A stretch of DNA of 35,262 nt from Prolixibacteraceae bacterium. Lineage in GTDB: Bacteria; Bacteroidota; Bacteroidia; Bacteroidales; Prolixibacteraceae. Positions 8,846 through 17,015 of this stretch are shown in pieces (position 1 is the stretch's first letter; every line of letters begins with the position of its first letter). A program made the position numbers and the translations under genes. Below the pieces are notes generated by a model. The model was not told the DNA's origin, made no database searches, and worked only from the letters and a program-made list of their open reading frames with translations. The stretch lies in contig JAHEYS010000057.1 in NCBI GenBank assembly GCA_023251475.1, forward strand, positions 1 through 35,262, given 5' to 3'.

Positions 8846-10504
8846 ATTAAACCGCTTCATATTTTCCCGGGCATCTTCATATCCTGCATCGTTATGCCGG
8901 AATATTCCCATGGCAGGATCATTAAAAAGTACCCGCCGGATACAGGCTTCAGCCCTGGCGGTTCCATCGGCCAGCACCACCATCCCGGCATGCTGTGAAT
9001 AACCCATCCCTACGCCGCCACCATGGTGGAAGGAAACCCAGGTGGCGCCACCCCCCGTATTCGCCATCAGATTAAGGAGCGGCCAGTCTGAGACGGCATC
9101 GCTTCCGTCGATCATTTTTTCGGTCTCGCGATTTGGCGAAGCTACTGAACCACAGTCAAGATGGTCGCGTCCAATGATGATCGGCCCTTTTACCTTCCCC
9201 TCTTTCACAAGATTATTGAACAATACCCCTGCCTTTTCGCGTTCTCCAATACCCAGCCAGCAGATTCTTGCAGGAAGTCCCTGGAATTCAACCCGCTCTT
9301 CAGCATTTTTCAACCATTTGATCATTTGAAGATTTTCGGGGAAAGCCTCCATCAATGCATGATCTGTAACCCTGATATCTTCAGGATCACCCGATAATGC
9401 CACCCATCGGAAAGGACCTTTCCCGTCACAAAAGAGTGGCCGGATGAACTCAGGAATAAATCCATTAAAGCCAAATGCATTTTTTTCGCCCCCTTGTCTG
9501 GCCATTTCACGCAGGTTATTGCCATAATCAAATACCACACTCCCCTGCCGCTGCAGCTCCAGCATAAAACCGACATGCCGGGCCATACTTTTCAACGACA
9601 ACTCCCTATATTTATCAGGATCGTTTTTCCGGAGTAACCGGGCTTCGTTAAGTGTCAGATTATTGGGTACATATCCATATAAAGGGTCATGAGCTGAAGT
9701 TTGATCGGTTACCACATCGGGGACAATTCCGTCCATGAGTAACTGCTCAAGTGTATCGCCAATATCAGCCACCAATCCCACTGAAATTGCTATCCCCATT
9801 TCCTTTGCGTTTAATATCATTGCTTTCGCTTCAGGATAAGTGTAGCAAATATGATCGAGATAGCGGGAACTTAACCGTTTTTTAATTCGTTCAGCATCGA
9901 CATCTACCCCAAGGAAGGTGGCTCCAGCCATGGTGGCAGCCAGTGGCTGAGCGCCGCCCATTCCACCAAGTCCACCCGAAACAATCAGCTTATGCTTCAG
10001 ATCTCCCTTGAAATACTTCTCCCCGCATGCGGCAAAAGTCTCGAACGTTCCCTGCAGAATTCCCTGTGAACCAATGTAAATCCAGCTTCCGGCAGTCATC
10101 TGTCCATACATCATTAAACCTTCAGCTTTTAGCTTTTCGAAATGTTCCCAGGTTGCCCATGCCGGAACAAGATTGCTGTTGGCAATAAATACCCTTGGAG
10201 CTTCAGGATGCGTCCTGACAATCCCCACAGCTTTACCCGATTGAATCAGCAGGCTATGGTGTTCGTCCAGTTGGAGCAAACATTTAATAATTTGCAGCAA
10301 CGCTTCCGGATTTCGCGCCGCCTGACCCGTCCCACCGTAAACAACGAGTTCCTCAGGGTTTTCCGCCACCTCACGATCCAGGTTATTTAGCAACATTCTT
10401 AGGGGGGCCTCTGTCTGCCAAGATCTTGCGTGCAGCCTGTTTCCGGTCGGGGACTTGTAATTTGGATGTGTGGCGTATATTTTAATAAATTCCGAAAAGT
10501 TCAT
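8831..10504 (-). CDS. hutU: Urocanate hydratase (HutU)
   Basis: Second enzyme of histidine degradation; NAD-dependent hydration of urocanate to imidazolonepropionate in the cytoplasm. The 557 residues match the family length. The opening region has VVYGGTGQAARN, the NAD-binding core reads SGGLGGMGGAQPLAATMAGA followed by GVDVDAERIKKRL, and LPARICWLGIGERE carries the conserved active-site Cys region. Near the C-terminus NTGGGATWVSFHHGGGVGMG is the highly conserved urocanase stretch. The start ATG (10504) lies 23 bases inside the end of hutH, which points to translational coupling of the two genes. Confidence 0.96.
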   Translation of the reverse strand: MNFSEFIKIYATHPNYKSPTGNRLHARSWQTEAPLRMLLNNLDREVAENPEELVVYGGTGQAARNPEALLQIIKCLLQLDEHHSLLIQSGKAVGIVRTHPEAPRVFIANSNLVPAWATWEHFEKLKAEGLMMYGQMTAGSWIYIGSQGILQGTFETFAACGEKYFKGDLKHKLIVSGGLGGMGGAQPLAATMAGATFLGVDVDAERIKKRLSSRYLDHICYTYPEAKAMILNAKEMGIAISVGLVADIGDTLEQLLMDGIVPDVVTDQTSAHDPLYGYVPNNLTLNEARLLRKNDPDKYRELSLKSMARHVGFMLELQRQGSVVFDYGNNLREMARQGGEKNAFGFNGFIPEFIRPLFCDGKGPFRWVALSGDPEDIRVTDHALMEAFPENLQMIKWLKNAEERVEFQGLPARICWLGIGEREKAGVLFNNLVKEGKVKGPIIIGRDHLDCGSVASPNRETEKMIDGSDAVSDWPLLNLMANTGGGATWVSFHHGGGVGMGYSQHAGMVVLADGTARAEACIRRVLFNDPAMGIFRHNDAGYEDARENMKRFNLTFR

Positions 10505-12074
10505 GATACCCGTTTTTTAAATTTATTTTAAGCCTTTTTGCAGCCTTCCCTGAAATGGTAATTAAAGTTCTGTTTTTGACCAGGCTAATTGCCTTGTTCA
10601 TCTCATCCGACATGATATGATCTGATTCTGCAAATGGAATTGTCAGCCTGACAAAACGGTGACATTCATCGATTATTCCCCCTGACTTAAGTGGTTTTCT
10701 GAAATCGAACCCCTGCGCAGCACAAAACAATTCTATCCCAAGTATCTTCTCAAGATTATTAATCACCATCAGCGCCTTTCGTCCGCTGATCGACCCCATA
10801 CTGACATGATCTTCCTGTCCCATGGAGGTGGGGATACTGTCAGCGCTTGCAGGAAAACACAAACTCTTATTTTCACTGACCAGGGCAGCGGTGGTGTACT
10901 GGGGAATCATAAAACCTGAATTCAGCCCCGTTTCGCGCATCAGCAACCTGGGCAATCCTTCAATCGAATCATTTAGAGACAAATAGATACGCCGGTCAGA
11001 AATGTTCCCAAGTTCGGCGGCAGCAACAGTGACATAGTCCAGTGCCATGGCAAGTACCTGCCCGTGGAAATTACCTCCGCTGACCGCTCTTCCATCCTCA
11101 AGGATAATGGGGTTATCAGTAACAGAATTTAGCTCGGTTTCAAGCAGTTCCTTCAGGTGAAGCCAGGCATTCCGGGAGGCGCCGTGGACCTGCGGGATAC
11201 ATCTGAGTGAGTAGGGATCCTGCAGCCGTGAACAATTTTTGTGCGATTTGACGATCTCAGACTCGCCAATAAGCATCCTCATCCGTTCAGCAACGTAAAT
11301 AGTTCCCTGATAAGGTCTCAGAACATGCAATTCGGGAGAAAAAGTCTTGACCGATCCCAGCATAGCTTCCAGGTTCATGGCAGCAATCAGATCGGCATTA
11401 TCCAGGCAGTTTTGCAACCGGTCGAGGACCATTATGGCATGGGCGGCGATAAATTGTGTTCCATTGATCAACGCCAGACCCTCCTTCGCCCCAAGTTCAA
11501 GTGGCGCCATCCCGAATCTTTTAAGAAGGGAAGCCATCTCCACTGTTTTTCCTTTATAGTTCACCCTGCCATGTCCTGTTAAAGGGAGAAAAAGGTGGGC
11601 CAGCGGCGCGAGGTCGCCTGAAGCACCAACAGAACCCTGTGAAGGGACTACTGGGATAATATCCTCATTAATATGCCATACGATTCTCTCAAGCGTCTCC
11701 AGGGCAATACCGGAATACCCTTTTGCCAGGGCATGCACTTTGAGAATCATCATTAGTTTGGCCAACCTCGGTTCGATGGCATCCCCCACCCCCACGCTAT
11801 GACTCATTAATAAGTTGAGCTGCAATTTTTTGGTATCGCTCTCTGAGATAATCGTTGTGCAAAGCGGCCCAAAACCGGTATTTATTCCATAGACGATTTC
11901 ATGATTGGCGACTATGGCATCCACAACCTTCCGGCTATTTAAGATTTTTTCTGCGGCCACCTGCCCGACTGATCCGGTAATTTTTCTCTCCGCAAGCTGA
12001 AGCGCCAAACCTGCCGTGAGTATATCTTCGCCAAAGCTAAAGCCGGCGGGGCTTCCCAAATCCGTTTTTTTCAT
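10482..12074 (-). CDS. hutH: Histidine ammonia-lyase (HutH)
   Basis: First enzyme of histidine degradation; removes ammonia from histidine to give trans-urocanate. It has 530 residues, slightly longer than the usual 500-515. The Ala-Ser-Gly triad that cyclises to the MIO cofactor is visible as A151-S152-G153 in GSVGASGDLAPLAH, and the catalytic Tyr region YGINTGFG begins at Y62. Other conserved stretches are QDPYSLRCIPQVHGA and DNPIILEDGRAVSGGNFHGQ. It is the first gene of the hut cluster, with a 232-base upstream gap that carries a strong inverted repeat and a possible promoter. Its last 23 bases overlap hutU. Phenylalanine or tyrosine ammonia-lyases share the fold, but the context makes histidine the substrate. 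Confidence 0.95.
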   Translation of the reverse strand: MKKTDLGSPAGFSFGEDILTAGLALQLAERKITGSVGQVAAEKILNSRKVVDAIVANHEIVYGINTGFGPLCTTIISESDTKKLQLNLLMSHSVGVGDAIEPRLAKLMMILKVHALAKGYSGIALETLERIVWHINEDIIPVVPSQGSVGASGDLAPLAHLFLPLTGHGRVNYKGKTVEMASLLKRFGMAPLELGAKEGLALINGTQFIAAHAIMVLDRLQNCLDNADLIAAMNLEAMLGSVKTFSPELHVLRPYQGTIYVAERMRMLIGESEIVKSHKNCSRLQDPYSLRCIPQVHGASRNAWLHLKELLETELNSVTDNPIILEDGRAVSGGNFHGQVLAMALDYVTVAAAELGNISDRRIYLSLNDSIEGLPRLLMRETGLNSGFMIPQYTTAALVSENKSLCFPASADSIPTSMGQEDHVSMGSISGRKALMVINNLEKILGIELFCAAQGFDFRKPLKSGGIIDECHRFVRLTIPFAESDHIMSDEMNKAISLVKNRTLITISGKAAKRLKINLKNGYHELFGIY

Positions 12075-12100
12075 GATAATCCGGCGGAATTAATTTTCCC

Positions 12101-12119
12101 TTTGGCTGAACCAGCCAAA
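12101..12119. promoter_or_regulatory. Perfect inverted repeat upstream of hutH, candidate operator
   Basis: TTTGGCTG-AAC-CAGCCAAA is a perfect 8-bp inverted repeat with a 3-base centre, 27 bases before the hutH ATG. Its outer TTTG on the minus strand overlaps a possible -7 element. The symmetry and place fit a repressor site for the hut cluster; no known regulator of hut genes is encoded in the window. Confidence 0.45.
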
Positions 12120-12146
12120 CTGTCAATTCCGGTATAATCGTACAAA
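12116..12146 (-). promoter_or_regulatory. Possible hutH promoter
   Basis: On the minus strand TTTG (12146-12143) is followed after 19 bases by ACAGTTTG (12123-12116). The spacing fits Bacteroidota promoters (TTTG / TAnnTTTG), but the first two bases of the -7 box do not match. The box overlaps the inverted repeat at 12101-12119. Confidence 0.3.
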
Positions 12147-12173
12147 TTATTTTGAATACTACCAATGATAAAA

Positions 12174-12189
12174 GCCGGTATTACCCGGC
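12174..12189 (-). terminator. Possible terminator of the GH3-dNK transcript
   Basis: On the minus strand GCCGG-GTAATA-CCGGC is followed by TTTTAT. The stem is only 5 bp but GC-rich, and it lies in the gap after the deoxynucleoside kinase gene, where a stop would separate this transcript from hutH. Confidence 0.4.
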
Positions 12190-12306
12190 GTAAAAAAACT
12201 GTAAAAATCCAAAATGTAATTAATTTGAAAATTCAGCAATTTGAAAATGAATTTATCAATTATTGTCGAAGTGCCCGATTATTCCCCAAGATTTACTTTA
12301 AGATGC

Positions 12307-12942
12307 TTAAAAGAGTCCGTGCAGCTGGGCGTCGATCCGGTCGATAACCTTACTCAGATCTTCCTTGTTTTCAGCAAAATTAAGTTCATCTACATTAATA
12401 ACCAACATTTTGCCCATCTGATACCGGGTTGCCCAGGCTTCATACCGCTGGTTTAGTTGCTTCAGATAATCGAGACGGATCGTATTTTCATAATCCCTCC
12501 CCCTTTTCTGAATTTGCTGAACCAGTGTAGGAATAGTGGCCCTCAGATAGATGATCAGATCGGGGGTCTGAATCAGCTTCCCCATCAGATCGAAAAGATT
12601 GTGATAGGTCTCAAAATCCCGGGTGCTCATCAGCCCCATATCGTGCAGGTTAGGGGCAAAAATCTCGGCATCCTCATAGATTGTCCGATCCTGAATTACC
12701 GTCTTACCCGAATTCCTGAAGTCAATAATCTGACTGAAGCGGTTATTGAGAAAATAGATCTGCAAATTAAAAGACCACCGTTGCATATCGTGGTAAAAAT
12801 CATTTAGGTATGGATTACCATCCACCTCCTCGTAATGGGCTTCCCACCCGTAATGTTTCGCTAAAATCCCCGTCAGGGTAGTTTTCCCGGCGCCAATATT
12901 ACCGGCGATGGCGATATGCATCGTACTGTTTGATTTCTTCAT
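12307..12942 (-). CDS. Deoxynucleoside kinase
   Basis: Salvage kinase that phosphorylates deoxynucleosides at the 5' position (dNK/dGK/dCK family, 211 residues). The P-loop GNIGAGKTT starts at residue 14. The substrate-side segment EEVDGNPYLNDFYHDMQRW, with the conserved Glu, follows, and then the family motif DRTIYEDAEIFA and the LID-type segment QKRGRDYE. The ATG at 12942 overlaps the stop of the GH3 gene by one base (TGATG), a coupling arrangement; a TTG one codon earlier is less likely. An ATG at residue 8 (MHIAIAGN) is another possible start. Which deoxynucleoside is used cannot be read from the sequence. Confidence 0.9.
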   Translation of the reverse strand: MKKSNSTMHIAIAGNIGAGKTTLTGILAKHYGWEAHYEEVDGNPYLNDFYHDMQRWSFNLQIYFLNNRFSQIIDFRNSGKTVIQDRTIYEDAEIFAPNLHDMGLMSTRDFETYHNLFDLMGKLIQTPDLIIYLRATIPTLVQQIQKRGRDYENTIRLDYLKQLNQRYEAWATRYQMGKMLVINVDELNFAENKEDLSKVIDRIDAQLHGLF

Positions 12943-14480
12943 CAACGCGTTGATTTATTAATAATATTTTCATGAATTCTGATCAATCCGTCGAGATACT
13001 CCCTGTTGTTTGACAATCGGGGGACTTTATTCTGCCCCCCTACTTTTCCCCTTTCCCGCATCCACTCCAGAAAAGTTCCCTCAGCTACAGCCAGAATGTG
13101 AGGCATCTCCAGGGTTGCAGATTTGTATCTTTTAGCCTCATAATCAGAATTTAGTTTTTGCAATTCCTTATCAACAATGGTTGTAAATTTATCCATCTCG
13201 TCAGGCGGGGTATTAAATTCAATCAGCCACTGGTGAGCCCCCTTCGTCTGCATTTCGCTCATAAAGATCGGTCCGGCGGTATAATCGCTGATAATTGCAC
13301 CTGTTGCCTGGCAGGCAGTTTTGATCGCCCTCTCGGCATTATCAATAATAATCTCCTCACCGAAGGCATTGATAAAATGTTTTGTCCTTCCGGTAATCCT
13401 AAGTTTATATGGGTTTTTGGAAGTAAAGGTGACGGTATCTCCGATCATATAACGCCAAAGACCGCCATTTGTAGAGATCACCATGGCATAATTTACACCG
13501 GTCTCCACCTCCCACAGGGGAATTGTTACCGGATTTTCAACTTCGGTACACCCGGCAACGATAAATTCATAGAAAACGCCATAATCAAGCATCAGGAGCA
13601 AATCATTGGCCGAAGGGTCATCCTGGATCGCGAAAAAACCCTCAGAGGCATTGTAGGTCTCCATATAGTTCATCTTCTCCGAAGGGATAATCCGTTTATA
13701 TTGTTCCCGGTAGGGTTCGAAGGAGACCCCGCCATGAATAAATAATTCAAGGTTTGGCCATACCTCCAGGATATTTGATTTCCCCGTATATTGGAGAATA
13801 TAACGCAATAATACCAGGAACCACGAGGGGACACCAGCTAAAGAGGTCACGTTTTCGTTTATCGCCGTCTTTGTAATCTGGGCAATCTTCTCTTCAAACT
13901 CGGGAATCAGGGCGATCTCTGTAGGGGGGGTACGATGAAAATCGGTCCAAAAAGGGAGGTTCTCAATCATGATAGCTGAGAGATCGCCATAATATGCCTT
14001 GTTGCTCATGTTGGTCATCTGGTGACTCCCCCCTAAGGTCAGACTCTTTCCCGATAGAAGCGACGCCTCCGGATAGTTACGATAATAGATTGCAAGCACA
14101 TCCTTCCCACCCCTGAAATGGCAGTCATCGAGTGATTCTTTCGACACGGGGATAAATTTACTCTTCGCATTGGTGGTTCCTGATGACTTGGCAAACCATT
14201 TCATCACTCCGGGCCACAGCACATTCTTATCACCCTGAATCATCCGGTTAATCAATGGCTCAATCATTTCATACCTGCTTACCGGAACATTCACCCTGTA
14301 CTCCTCCCACGATTTGGTGGTCGAATAATGATATTTCTCCCCCCATTCAGTACCCTTTGCGGTGTTCAGAAGATTAAAGAGTACCTCCTCCTGAATCTCC
14401 CTGGCATGTTCCCGGTAGAGTTCGATTTCGTAGATGCGTTTGTAATTGATCCAGTTGATAATTGAATTAACAATAGCCAT
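12942..14480 (-). CDS. GH3-family acyl-adenylate enzyme
   Basis: A 512-residue member of the GH3 family, named after plant auxin-amido synthetases; bacterial members are mostly uncharacterised. The ATP-binding motif FAKSSGTTNAKSKFIPVS lies at about residues 100-117. Further conserved stretches are ETYNASEGFFAIQDD, LWRYMIGDTVTF and ITGRTKHFINAFGEEI, which correspond to the adenylate-forming core and hinge. It presumably activates a carboxylate with ATP and joins it to an amine or thiol, but the substrates are unknown. ATG 14480 is used; a TTG six bases earlier is possible. It overlaps the deoxynucleoside kinase gene by one base. Confidence 0.88.
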   Translation of the reverse strand: MAIVNSIINWINYKRIYEIELYREHAREIQEEVLFNLLNTAKGTEWGEKYHYSTTKSWEEYRVNVPVSRYEMIEPLINRMIQGDKNVLWPGVMKWFAKSSGTTNAKSKFIPVSKESLDDCHFRGGKDVLAIYYRNYPEASLLSGKSLTLGGSHQMTNMSNKAYYGDLSAIMIENLPFWTDFHRTPPTEIALIPEFEEKIAQITKTAINENVTSLAGVPSWFLVLLRYILQYTGKSNILEVWPNLELFIHGGVSFEPYREQYKRIIPSEKMNYMETYNASEGFFAIQDDPSANDLLLMLDYGVFYEFIVAGCTEVENPVTIPLWEVETGVNYAMVISTNGGLWRYMIGDTVTFTSKNPYKLRITGRTKHFINAFGEEIIIDNAERAIKTACQATGAIISDYTAGPIFMSEMQTKGAHQWLIEFNTPPDEMDKFTTIVDKELQKLNSDYEAKRYKSATLEMPHILAVAEGTFLEWMRERGKVGGQNKVPRLSNNREYLDGLIRIHENIINKSTR

Positions 14481-14517
14481 GCACAACAGTGATTAATATA
14501 TTTCGGATTAAAATTAG

Positions 14518-14525
14518 TAACTTTC
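14518..14525 (+). promoter_or_regulatory. Candidate -7 box for cvpA
   Basis: TAACTTTC, one base off the TAnnTTTG consensus, 68 bases before the cvpA ATG in the divergent GH3-cvpA gap. Confidence 0.25.
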
Positions 14526-14571
14526 CGCCAATTAGGGCGTACCTAAGATAATTATCATAAATTTATTGCGG

Positions 14572-14579
14572 CAAATTTA
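14572..14579 (-). promoter_or_regulatory. Candidate -7 box for the GH3-dNK genes
   Basis: The minus strand reads TAAATTTG, an exact TAnnTTTG match, about 90 bases before the GH3 ATG. No clear -33 box was found. Confidence 0.3.
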
Positions 14580-14592
14580 GAATTTTATTCTC

Positions 14593-15120
14593 ATGAATGT
14601 GTTAGATATTATTTTGGTGGTTATTCTCATTGCTGCGGCAATTAATGGCTTTGTGAAAGGCTTTTTTGTCGAACTGGCCTCAATCGCCTCGTTAATACTG
14701 GGTATATGGGCAGCTGTAGAGTTTTCAAGTTTCGTGCAGTTGTGGTTGTCGAAGTACTTTACCTGGAGTGTTAACGCCATGCGACTGGTCGCATTCATCC
14801 TAATCTTTGTCTTCGTTGTGGTTGTGGTTCACCTTATTGCCACACTTACCGAAAAATTCGTAAAGGCTATCGCCCTCAGTATTTTCAGCCGACTGGCCGG
14901 CGCTGTGTTTGGGGCATTAAAAACCGCTTTTATACTAAGTCTTTTAATGATCATTGTACTGAAAATCGAGAATTTTACCATCACCATTATCCCTGATAAT
15001 TTAAAGGCAGAATCAAAATTGTATGGTCCCATCGAAAATATGGCGCCGAATATCCTCCCCTTCCTCAAAGCCGAAAAGGAGCAGTTGATAAATCATCCGC
15101 CAAAGAGTAGCACAATTTAG
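14593..15120 (+). CDS. CvpA family membrane protein
   Basis: A 175-residue inner membrane protein. It opens with MNVLDIILVVILIAAAINGF and the KGFFVELASIASLILGIWAA stretch, the typical start of CvpA (colicin V production) family proteins, followed by two further hydrophobic helices (residues about 60-80 and 98-118) and a short hydrophilic tail. Family members have been linked to colicin V export, purine gene operons and envelope stress, but the molecular role is not settled. It stands alone on the plus strand, divergent from GH3 and convergent with the amidotransferase-like gene, whose end is only 11 bases away; no clear terminator lies between them. Confidence 0.88.
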   Translation: MNVLDIILVVILIAAAINGFVKGFFVELASIASLILGIWAAVEFSSFVQLWLSKYFTWSVNAMRLVAFILIFVFVVVVVHLIATLTEKFVKAIALSIFSRLAGAVFGALKTAFILSLLMIIVLKIENFTITIIPDNLKAESKLYGPIENMAPNILPFLKAEKEQLINHPPKSSTI

Positions 15121-15131
15121 TGCCGCCGTCT

Positions 15132-16229
15132 CTAATTTTTACCCTGACGCTTACTCAATTCAACCAACTCAGAGAAATCTTTCCAGAAAAGTTTGTGAAA
15201 GTTAAGGCTGTTAGACGCTTTTAGCAGGTCATTCGGAGAAAAGGTGGTTCCGAGAATCGTTGTAAGCAGTGTTTCAGGTTTGTACAGGGAAGCAGCTTCC
15301 GGATGAAACTGAACTCCGACAACATTTTTATATACTTCATGTTGCAACCCTTCAATGATTTTCCCATCCATAGAGGTAGCTATTACATCCAGCTTTGCCC
15401 CCTTGCGGCCAACAGCCTGATGATGATAACTCAGAACTTTTGGGAAGACCGCTCCTGTTTTTTGTGCAATCTGATGAAGATATCCGGTTTTTCCAATCCG
15501 GATGGGGTGGAATATTCCTCCAAACAGATCCGATAGGGGATATTGAGGGGCAAGATAACTCCGGTGCTGATTTTCGACCTGCATTGCGGCAACCTCTTCC
15601 AGGGTATTTTTGTGGTACAATTCCGAAGGGATATCCTGAAGTAAAGTTCCGCCCGCCGCAACATTCATTGTTTGCATGCCCAGGCAAAAAGCCCGGATAA
15701 TAAAACCCGGATTTTCGGATAATAAAGGTTTGAATGAGGGATTCCTGCTCCCTCCAATCAGATGAAAAAACAGCGAGGTCTCGAAAAGATGGCGGTTGGG
15801 ATCTGTTACGTCAGTCAGCAAGTTTTGTTTCTCACCATAAAGCGCTGCCTGGATATCGGGACCGCCAAAGAAAAGGATGGCACCCGACTCTTCAAACAAC
15901 TTTCGGAAAGCAGGGGTGCAACCGTTTTCGCGATAAATATCATCCGGGTTAAGTTCTCCTTCAATCTTACGAAGCTGGTAATTATTAAACTTATGCTCAT
16001 TAAGGTATTTTTCAGAGGCAGAATAATCGTAAGCCTCTTTTGCATAATAGACACCAACTAACTCTACCCCGGGAATATCGATGATCTTATTTTTAACCAT
16101 CCATTCCATGCTTTCGATATTACCAACCGTTGGATGAAGCAACACCAGCCGATGTTGCGAATGCGCATGAATTGAAACAAAGATGACCAGGGTCATCAAT
16201 AAGCAAGCTTTTATTCGGATTAGACTCAT
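15132..16229 (-). CDS. Exported class I glutamine amidotransferase-like protein (peptidase C26 type)
   Basis: A 365-residue protein with an N-terminal signal peptide (KACLLMTLVIFVSIHAHSQ) and a class I amidotransferase fold. The nucleophile elbow is AFCLGMQTMNVAAGG (Cys182), SYHHQAVG is the motif found in gamma-glutamyl-GABA hydrolase-like enzymes, and GVQFHPE supplies the catalytic His309 and Glu311, so the triad is complete. Family relatives cleave gamma-glutamyl bonds (PuuD, gamma-glutamyl hydrolase). The long N-terminal part (residues 25-125) is not typical of PuuD. An exported form could act on gamma-glutamyl peptides or cell-wall fragments; the substrate is unknown. It is a single gene converging on cvpA. 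Confidence 0.82.
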   Translation of the reverse strand: MSLIRIKACLLMTLVIFVSIHAHSQHRLVLLHPTVGNIESMEWMVKNKIIDIPGVELVGVYYAKEAYDYSASEKYLNEHKFNNYQLRKIEGELNPDDIYRENGCTPAFRKLFEESGAILFFGGPDIQAALYGEKQNLLTDVTDPNRHLFETSLFFHLIGGSRNPSFKPLLSENPGFIIRAFCLGMQTMNVAAGGTLLQDIPSELYHKNTLEEVAAMQVENQHRSYLAPQYPLSDLFGGIFHPIRIGKTGYLHQIAQKTGAVFPKVLSYHHQAVGRKGAKLDVIATSMDGKIIEGLQHEVYKNVVGVQFHPEAASLYKPETLLTTILGTTFSPNDLLKASNSLNFHKLFWKDFSELVELSKRQGKN

Positions 16230-16590
16230 TTGAATGATGTATTAAAATTGAAAATTAACATTAATTATTGGAAAAATTAACATCATCAGATGAAAAGAAG
16301 TAATGAGAATAATAAGTTGTCGCATTTAAATGGTTAATCCTTGAATCAATTAAAATTCATTTCGCCACCAAAGCACCAAAAGGCACCAAAGTCTTTCTTT
16401 ACCACCTCTTTTTTTGTGAGTTAGCGGACAGATTAACACAGATTAAATAGGGTCCGCCATAAGGCAGACTTTTTGGTCCACGAATTCTCACTAATTCTCC
16501 ATTTCGGCTTTCCTGACCTCGCCTAACCCCTCCCCGGAGGAGAAATTGAGGAGGATTGAGGAAAGATCAGTGGAGAAAGATCAGCAGTAA
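16230..16590. other. Non-coding stretch with dispersed-repeat debris
   Basis: No gene is visible. Three low-complexity phrases occur: CACCAAAGCACCAAAAGGCA at about 16367-16386, GACAGATTAACACAGATTAA at about 16428-16447, and CACGAATTCTCACTAATTCT at about 16479-16498. These resemble short dispersed intergenic repeats that recur in many Bacteroidota genomes, from general knowledge. The segment 16527-16565 repeats GGAGGA/TTGAGGA words. Confidence 0.6.
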
Positions 16591-16870
16591 AATTGCAGGA
16601 CCTCACTTATCCCTCCGGTTGGTTAGATTCTGAATTGCAGGGGCCCATTTACCCCTCCGGTTGGTTAAATCTGATTTGCAGGAGCTCACTTACCCCTTCG
16701 GTCCATTCCCCGGTAATAAAAAGTGGTCGCTTACCCCTCCGGTTGGTCAGAATCAAATTTACAGGGGCATTCTTTTAGATCGGGTCAATCCCATGTAAAT
16801 ATCAAAAGGCCATTTACCCCCTTAGTTTTCTCAATCAGATTTGAAGGGCCTCATCAGCGCCTTCAGTCAT
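16591..16870. repeat. About seven degenerate copies of a 41-bp tandem repeat
   Basis: The core ACCCCTCCGGTTGGTTA recurs with starts at about 16609, 16651, 16692 and 16733 (spacings 42, 41, 41), joined by TTGCAGGGGCTCA-like segments at 16593, 16635 and 16676. Weaker copies continue at about 16774, 16816 and 16857. The period is not a multiple of three and the frames contain stops, so it is not a protein repeat. Confidence 0.8.
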
Positions 16871-16987
16871 GGCAAAGTAATGAAAGGTCATTTATCAATC
16901 ATTGCTTTTAGATTCAATTGATTCTTATTTTTCCATATTTTAAGAAATTTTAGTTTAAGAATCACCCTGTTCCGTTCGTTATTTCAC

Positions 16988-16995
16988 TATCTTTG
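16988..16995 (+). promoter_or_regulatory. Candidate -7 box of the hicAB locus
   Basis: TATCTTTG matches TAnnTTTG exactly, 20 bases before the hicA ATG. A TGTT lies near the expected -33 position, a partial match. Confidence 0.45.
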
Positions 16996-17015
16996 CATTT
17001 AGTGTTTAAGTAGCC

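Noticed and set aside
16452-16475. Terminator-like hairpin GTCCGCC-ATAA-GGCAGAC plus TTTTT
   Set aside because: The stem has a mismatch, and no plus-strand gene ends upstream of it within 1.3 kb.
16591-16870. CRISPR array
   Set aside because: The repeats are contiguous with a 41-bp period and no unique spacers between constant units, they decay gradually, and no cas genes are near.
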